Positions 59,726-64,000 of a stretch of DNA of 64,000 bases are shown here, piece by piece. Below the pieces are notes generated by a model. The model was given only the letters and a program-made list of their open reading frames with translations, searched no databases and was not told the origin of the DNA. Positions within the stretch are counted from its first letter, which is position 1. Every line of letters begins with the position of its first letter. The position numbers and the translations under genes were made by a program. This DNA is from Bradyrhizobium sp. U87765 SZCCT0048 (GTDB taxonomy: Bacteria; Pseudomonadota; Alphaproteobacteria; Rhizobiales; Xanthobacteraceae): the NCBI RefSeq assembly GCF_018131225.1, contig NZ_JAFCMM010000001.1, positions 1,736,001 to 1,800,000 of the forward strand, in the 5' to 3' direction.

Positions 59726-61342
59726 CTAGCGCGCGTCCGCCAGGATCATGTCGGAGGCTTTCTCCGCGATCATGATCGTCGGCGCGTTGGTGTTGCCGGC
59801 AACGACCATCGGCATCACGGAGGCATCGACCACCCGCAATCCGTCAATGCCGTTGACCTTGAGCTGCGGCGACACGACCGCCGCGGCGTCCGAGCCCATG
59901 CGGCAGGTGCCGACCGGATGGAGATTGGAATAGCCGAGATTGCGGACGAACGCCGCCATATCGGCATCGCTCTCCACCGCCAGCGTCGGCTGCAGCTCCT
60001 CGGTGACGTAGGGCTTGAGCGCCGGCTGTTGCGAGATCTTGCGCACCAGACGAATGCCGCTGATCATCGCCTGCATGTCGTAGTCGGTCTGCAGGAAGCT
60101 GAAGCGGATCGATGGCGCCGCGAACGGATCAGGGCTCTTGAGCCGCACGGTGCCGCGGCCTTCCGGCTTGAGGTGCACCGGGCTCATGGTGAAGCCCGGG
60201 AACGCATGCGGGATCATGCCGGCGCGGGTCCGCTCGGCGACGCTCCAGGCGTTCATGTTGATCTGCAGGTCCGGGCGTTCGAGGCGAGAATCACTGCGGA
60301 CGAAGGCGCCGGCGTAGATGCCGTTGCCGGCCAGCATGCCCTTGCCCTGCAGCAGATACTGCATGCCGGCCTTGAGCTTCATCGGCCAGCTGCGCGACAG
60401 GTCGTTGAGCGTGATCGGCTTGGGGCAGCGGAACATGAGCTGGATGTAGAAATGATCGTGCAGGTTGCCCCCGACCGTCGGCAGGTCGTGCACCACCGGG
60501 ATGTTCATCTCGGCGAGATGCTGCGCCGGGCCGATGCCCGACAGCATCAGCAGTTGCGGCGAGCCGAACACGCCACCGGCGACGATCACCTCCTTGCGCG
60601 CAGTGGCGCTGGCCATGGCGCCAGAGGCGGTGCGAAACTCGACGCCGACGGCGCGGCGTCCCTCGAGGCGCAGACGCGACGCATGGGCGCCGGTCTCGAC
60701 CGTCAGGTTGGCGCGGCCGCGCGCCGGCTTGAGGTAGCCCTTCGCCGTGCTCCAGCGCCGGCCCTTGTAGGTCGTGGTCTGGTAGTAGCCGACGCCTTCC
60801 TGCCGCGCGCCATTGAAGTCGCGGTTGGCGGGAATGCCGGCCTCGACGCCGGCGGCGATGATGGCATCCGCAAGCTCGTAGGTCTCGGGATGGTCGGAGA
60901 CCTTGAGCGGGCCGCCGGTGCCGTGGAATTCGTCGCCGCCGCGCTGCTGGTCCTCCGCCTTGTGGAAGTAGGGCAGCACCTCGTCGTAGCTCCAGCCGTC
61001 GCAGCCGCGCTGACGCCACTCGTCATAGTCGCGGGCGTTGCCGCGAATGTAGATCATGCCATTGATCGAGCTGGTGCCGCCGAGCACCTTGCCGCGCGGC
61101 TGATAGGTCGACCGGCCGTTCAGCTCGGGCAGCGGCTCGCTGTCGAACATCCAGTTGTACTTCGGGTTGGCAAACAGCATCGGGTAGCCGAGCGGCGCAT
61201 GGACCCAGAAGCCATTGTCCTCGGGCCCTGCCTCCAGCAGCAGCACGGAATAGCGGCCGTTCTCGCTGAGCCGCGCGGCCAGCACGCAACCCGCCGATCC
61301 CGCCCCCGTGACGATGAAGTCGTAGACGCCCTTCTCCTGCAT
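59726..61342 (-). CDS. GMC-family FAD-dependent oxidoreductase (choline dehydrogenase-like)
   Basis: A 538-residue paralogue of the 18-kb enzyme. It has V-T-G-A-G-S-A-G-C (10-18), G-K-V-L-G-G-T-S-S-I-N-G-M, signature 2 V-A-G-G-V-F-G-S-P-Q-L-L, H-P-V-G-T-C-R-M with the active-site His, and A-G-N-T-N-A-P with the Asn. It oxidises an alcohol, probably at the entry of the pathway encoded by the downstream genes. It is first of six same-strand genes reaching 55.6 kb. Confidence 0.9.
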   Translation of the reverse strand: MQEKGVYDFIVTGAGSAGCVLAARLSENGRYSVLLLEAGPEDNGFWVHAPLGYPMLFANPKYNWMFDSEPLPELNGRSTYQPRGKVLGGTSSINGMIYIRGNARDYDEWRQRGCDGWSYDEVLPYFHKAEDQQRGGDEFHGTGGPLKVSDHPETYELADAIIAAGVEAGIPANRDFNGARQEGVGYYQTTTYKGRRWSTAKGYLKPARGRANLTVETGAHASRLRLEGRRAVGVEFRTASGAMASATARKEVIVAGGVFGSPQLLMLSGIGPAQHLAEMNIPVVHDLPTVGGNLHDHFYIQLMFRCPKPITLNDLSRSWPMKLKAGMQYLLQGKGMLAGNGIYAGAFVRSDSRLERPDLQINMNAWSVAERTRAGMIPHAFPGFTMSPVHLKPEGRGTVRLKSPDPFAAPSIRFSFLQTDYDMQAMISGIRLVRKISQQPALKPYVTEELQPTLAVESDADMAAFVRNLGYSNLHPVGTCRMGSDAAAVVSPQLKVNGIDGLRVVDASVMPMVVAGNTNAPTIMIAEKASDMILADAR

Positions 61343-61503
61343 AAAGCCCTTCGCAATTCAGACATGGATAGTCGAAAATGCGCTTAACATGAGATGTATT
61401 TCGGGGCCAGCGGCGCGCCGCATGGCGCCGATGCGCGAACGGGTGCGCCGAATCCCGACGCATCGCGTAAGGTCGGCCTTCCCGATCCCCCCGGAAAGCG
61501 ATC

Positions 61504-62118
61504 ATGGACGACATCGTGCTCGAAGGCCGCCTGGTTCGTCTCGAGCCGCTCGGCGAGCGCCATATCGAGGGTCTCGTCGCGGCCGCGGCGGACCGCTCGG
61601 CCTACCAGTGGACCTTCGTCCCCGCCACCACCGACGAGGCCGCGCGCTATGTGGCGACCGCCCGCGCATGGCAGAGCGAGGGCAGCGCGCTGCCGTTCGC
61701 CATTGTGCGCCGCGATGACGATAGGGTCATCGGCTCGACGCGGTTCTGGAATCTCGAACGCTGGGCCTGGCCGGCCGGACATCCACGCCACGGCCGCAAC
61801 GCGCCCGACGCCGGCGAGATCGGCCACACCTGGCTTGCCCGCTCGGCGATCCGGACCGGAATCAACGGCGAGGCCAAGACGCTGCTGCTGACCTTCGCGT
61901 TCGAGACATGGGACGTGCTGCGGGTCTGCCTGCACACCGACGCCCGCAACGAGCGCTCGCGTGCCGCGATCGGACGGCTTGGCGCAACCTTCGAGGGTAC
62001 CCTTCGTTCCCATCGCCTGGCGCCCGACCAGACCCCACGGGACTCCGCCCGCTTCTCGATCATCGCGGCCGAGTGGCCAGCAGTGCGGGAACGACTCGGC
62101 GGGCTCGCCCGCGACTGA
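61504..62118 (+). CDS. GNAT-family N-acetyltransferase (RimJ/RimL type)
   Basis: A 204-residue acetyltransferase. It begins L-E-G-R-L-V-R-L-E-P-L-G-E-R-H and has I-G-S-T-R-F-W-N and E-I-G-H-T-W-L-A-R-S, with the acetyl-CoA loop modified to R-T-G-I-N-G-E-A-K-T. The closing R-V-C-L-H-T-D-A-R-N-E-R-S motif is the RimJ-like one. It may acetylate a protein N-terminus or small amine. It stands alone, divergent from the GMC gene. Confidence 0.83.
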   Translation: MDDIVLEGRLVRLEPLGERHIEGLVAAAADRSAYQWTFVPATTDEAARYVATARAWQSEGSALPFAIVRRDDDRVIGSTRFWNLERWAWPAGHPRHGRNAPDAGEIGHTWLARSAIRTGINGEAKTLLLTFAFETWDVLRVCLHTDARNERSRAAIGRLGATFEGTLRSHRLAPDQTPRDSARFSIIAAEWPAVRERLGGLARD

Positions 62119-62207
62119 CTTGACCCAGCTCAAGTCGGCAAACGCAGTTCTCCGCCATCGTAAGGCTACGGGCCCGTTTCGGCCTGACCTTGCCGGAGTA
62201 TTTTCCG

Positions 62208-62375
62208 ATGTCGCTGCTCATCCGCCTTCTGCTGCTGATCGCCGCGCCGATCACGGCGCTGTTCATCGCCCGTGACGAACTCAACTTCGGCATCATGCAG
62301 ACACTGGTCGCGGTCACGCTGGTGGTGCTGGTCCTGGTGGTGGCCGCGCTGTGGCCGCGCCCACGCAAATCCTGA
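62208..62375 (+). CDS. Small membrane protein
   Basis: A 55-residue protein with two hydrophobic helices separated by A-R-D-E-L-N-F-G, ending in W-P-R-P-R-K-S. ATG 62208 was chosen at the start of the first helix; a TTG at 62190 would add six residues. Its composition is that of a real membrane peptide. No family is recognised. Confidence 0.55.
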   Translation: MSLLIRLLLLIAAPITALFIARDELNFGIMQTLVAVTLVVLVLVVAALWPRPRKS

Positions 62376-62438
62376 TCGCCAAGCCAACGAAAAGGCGGAG
62401 TGGCAATTGCCACTCCGCCCGATCGCGCGCATGCACTG

Positions 62439-63272
62439 TCAGTGCGACATCAGGACCGGCACCGTCATTTCCTTGAGAATGTCACGCGTCGCACCGCCGA
62501 GCACGATCTCACGCAGGCGCGAATGACCATAACCGCCCATGACCAACAGATCGGCACCGCTGTCGGCGATATGGGAGACGATGACATCGGCGACGCCGAT
62601 GCCGGCCGCCGGCATCACCTCGACCTCGACCTTGAGACCGTGGCGAGCAAGATGTCGGCCGATCTCAAGGCCTCGCGCGTCCCGTTCCGCCGGCTTGCGA
62701 TCATTGGCAACGATGAGCAGCTCGACGACACGCGCCCGCTTCAGCAGCGGCATCGCGTCGTGTATCGCGCGCGCCGCAGGACGGCCACCATCCCAGCAAC
62801 ATACAACGCGATCAAGCTTCATGCCGCTCTGCTGGATGTAGGGCACAAGCATCAGCGGCCGGCCGGCATCGAACAGCGCCGTCTCGATCAGCAGATCGTT
62901 GTGGACGCCCTTGTCGCCATCCGACTGCATCACCACCGCAAGGTCGAAACGGCGCGCCATCTCGGCGAACGCCTCCGACGGCAGGACGTCAGTATCCGAG
63001 AGCACCTGTCGCTCCGCCGACAGGCGGCTGCGCTCGGCGACCTGCTGGAACTGATCGGCCGATTTCCGCGCCAGCGCGGCGCTGTCGTCGATCAGCTTCT
63101 GGATCACATCAGCCGGCACATCGGCGAGCACGAAAGGCGGTATCCCGGCATGGGCAAACGCGATTCCGGCGATGTGGGCCTCGAATGCTTCCGCAATCGA
63201 GGCGGCGTAACCGCATACCGCGGCGTTGCGTGCGGGCTCCCGCTCCAGCTTGACGATAATGTCCTTGATCAT
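62439..63272 (-). CDS. Universal stress protein (two UspA domains)
   Basis: A 277-residue protein with two UspA-like halves. The C-terminal half has the ATP-binding pattern V-M-G-G-Y-G-H-S-R-L-R-E followed by G-G-A-T-R and ends M-T-V-P-V-L-M-S-H. The N-terminal half is degenerate at the nucleotide loop. It is likely a stress-induced ATP-binding protein of the cytoplasm. It lies 49 bp downstream of a small membrane protein gene on the same strand. Confidence 0.88.
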   Translation of the reverse strand: MIKDIIVKLEREPARNAAVCGYAASIAEAFEAHIAGIAFAHAGIPPFVLADVPADVIQKLIDDSAALARKSADQFQQVAERSRLSAERQVLSDTDVLPSEAFAEMARRFDLAVVMQSDGDKGVHNDLLIETALFDAGRPLMLVPYIQQSGMKLDRVVCCWDGGRPAARAIHDAMPLLKRARVVELLIVANDRKPAERDARGLEIGRHLARHGLKVEVEVMPAAGIGVADVIVSHIADSGADLLVMGGYGHSRLREIVLGGATRDILKEMTVPVLMSH

Positions 63273-63321
63273 GCCTGTCTCCCGACCTGTCTACGAATGG
63301 ATCAATCGCCGCCCGGCGCCG

Positions 63322-63570
63322 TCACGACGCCTGGCCATGTCGCTGCCTCCACATCACCACCACGAGAAAGAACGCCGACAGGGCGGCGACAATGCCCCCG
63401 ACGATCTCCAGCGCGAGAAGGGACGACGCGACATCGACCCGCCAACCGGCCTGTTCCTCCGGCGCGAAGGCGATCGGCTTCACATCGGCGAACCAGAGGT
63501 AGTGGATCAGCGCCATCGCGCCATACGTCACAACACCCATAATGAGCAGCCGCAGCAGACGTTCCGTCAT
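63322..63570 (-). CDS. Small two-helix membrane protein
   Basis: An 82-residue protein with a first hydrophobic segment at about 6-27 and a second at about 50-74, joined by a charged loop containing W-F-A-D-V-K-P-I-A-F. It precedes the universal stress protein on the same strand. I recognise no named family. Confidence 0.6.
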   Translation of the reverse strand: MTERLLRLLIMGVVTYGAMALIHYLWFADVKPIAFAPEEQAGWRVDVASSLLALEIVGGIVAALSAFFLVVVMWRQRHGQAS

Positions 63571-63820
63571 GACAGGACTCCCGCGATCGAACGATGATGC
63601 CCGTCAGCATCGTCCGGCAGCGCGGCGCCCACATTGATCCCCGTCAAGGGCGGCGCGAGGTTTTGCGAGCGACGCCGTCACGCCTTCGTCATGCGTCACG
63701 CACTGCTGAACCTGTCTGCCCGACTTGCCTGCCCGATCGACTTGCCCGCTTGACTTGCCTCAAGGCTGGCCGGCAGAGCGGCGCTAGGCTGGCCCATCCC
63801 GTTCGCCATGAGGCCGAGCC

Positions 63821-63979
63821 ATGAAGGGAAAGGCAGCTCTGAAGGGTTTGCTGACCGGCAGATCGCTGCAACGCCGCATGCAACCGTCGACGCGGCGCAC
63901 CATGGTGCTGGCCGCCTCTGTGATGATCGGATGCGCGATCATCGTCCTCTACTTGCTGCGAGGGCGCCCGCTGTACTGA
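63821..63979 (+). CDS. Short putative membrane peptide
   Basis: A 52-residue frame: a Lys/Arg-rich first 30 residues, then a single hydrophobic helix from V-L-A-A-S to L-Y-L-L, ending R-G-R-P-L-Y. The positive-inside layout suits a membrane peptide. No clear ribosome site is seen, so support is moderate. Confidence 0.4.
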   Translation: MKGKAALKGLLTGRSLQRRMQPSTRRTMVLAASVMIGCAIIVLYLLRGRPLY

Positions 63980-64000
63980 CCGCCATCACCCGCGGGCTCG

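Noticed and set aside
59336..61387. 683-codon plus-strand frame
   Set aside because: Antisense to the second GMC gene; composition is that of a shadow frame.
1..64000. Integrated element, prophage, CRISPR or secretion-based defence island
   Set aside because: No integrase, transposase, phage, cas or restriction genes and no tRNA-flanking repeats were found.

Overview
The window is GC-rich DNA from an alphaproteobacterium. Several intergenic repeat families (around 5.9, 40.8, 51.6 and 55.5 kb), the protein families and the codon use resemble Bradyrhizobium, Rhodopseudomonas and relatives (Nitrobacteraceae); this placement is inferred from pattern, not from a marker gene. No rRNA, tRNA, CRISPR array, transposase or integrase was seen. 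The window is a dense stretch of catabolic, transport and regulatory genes.

Region 1 (1-13.6 kb) looks like an amine and aromatic-ketone module. It holds a copper amine oxidase cut by the left edge, a LuxR-type regulator, a class III aminotransferase, a MoaF-family protein, two SDRs, a cupin of the 2,4'-dihydroxyacetophenone dioxygenase type, a complete branched-chain-amino-acid-type (HAAT) ABC transporter and an AraC regulator. A 13-base motif occurs about 58 bp upstream of both the amine oxidase and the aminotransferase starts.

Region 2 (14-26.6 kb) holds a 1193-residue autotransporter with passenger repeats, a glycosyltransferase remnant, a GMC oxidoreductase, a FeaR-like AraC regulator, a SnoaL-like protein, a second MoaF-family gene, an outer-membrane channel-like protein and two more AraC regulators.

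Region 3 (26.7-51.4 kb) is dominated by flavin-dependent monooxygenase genes and sulfonate-type transport. It has three NtaA/DszA-type luciferase-like enzymes, one SsuD/SfnG-type enzyme, a second HAAT transporter with an AhpD-like protein, an ssuCBA operon ending in an SfnB/DszC-like gene, a methyltransferase plus LLM pair, and a seven-gene operon (SfnB/DszC-like, FAD monooxygenase-like, TauD-like, SBP, ATPase, permease, second SBP). The likely theme is scavenging of sulfur from organosulfur compounds.

Region 4 (51.7-61.4 kb) is a second catabolic module. A six-gene minus-strand array encodes GMC oxidoreductase, MarR regulator, EthD, TIM-barrel isomerase-like, old yellow enzyme and aldo/keto reductase. 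Beside it lie a shikimate dehydrogenase-like gene, an SDR without the usual Tyr-Lys pair, a frameshifted solute-binding protein and a tandem EthD protein. The right end (61.5-64 kb) carries a GNAT acetyltransferase, a universal stress protein and small membrane proteins.

Functions are assigned from motifs and family knowledge only. Substrates are inferred.
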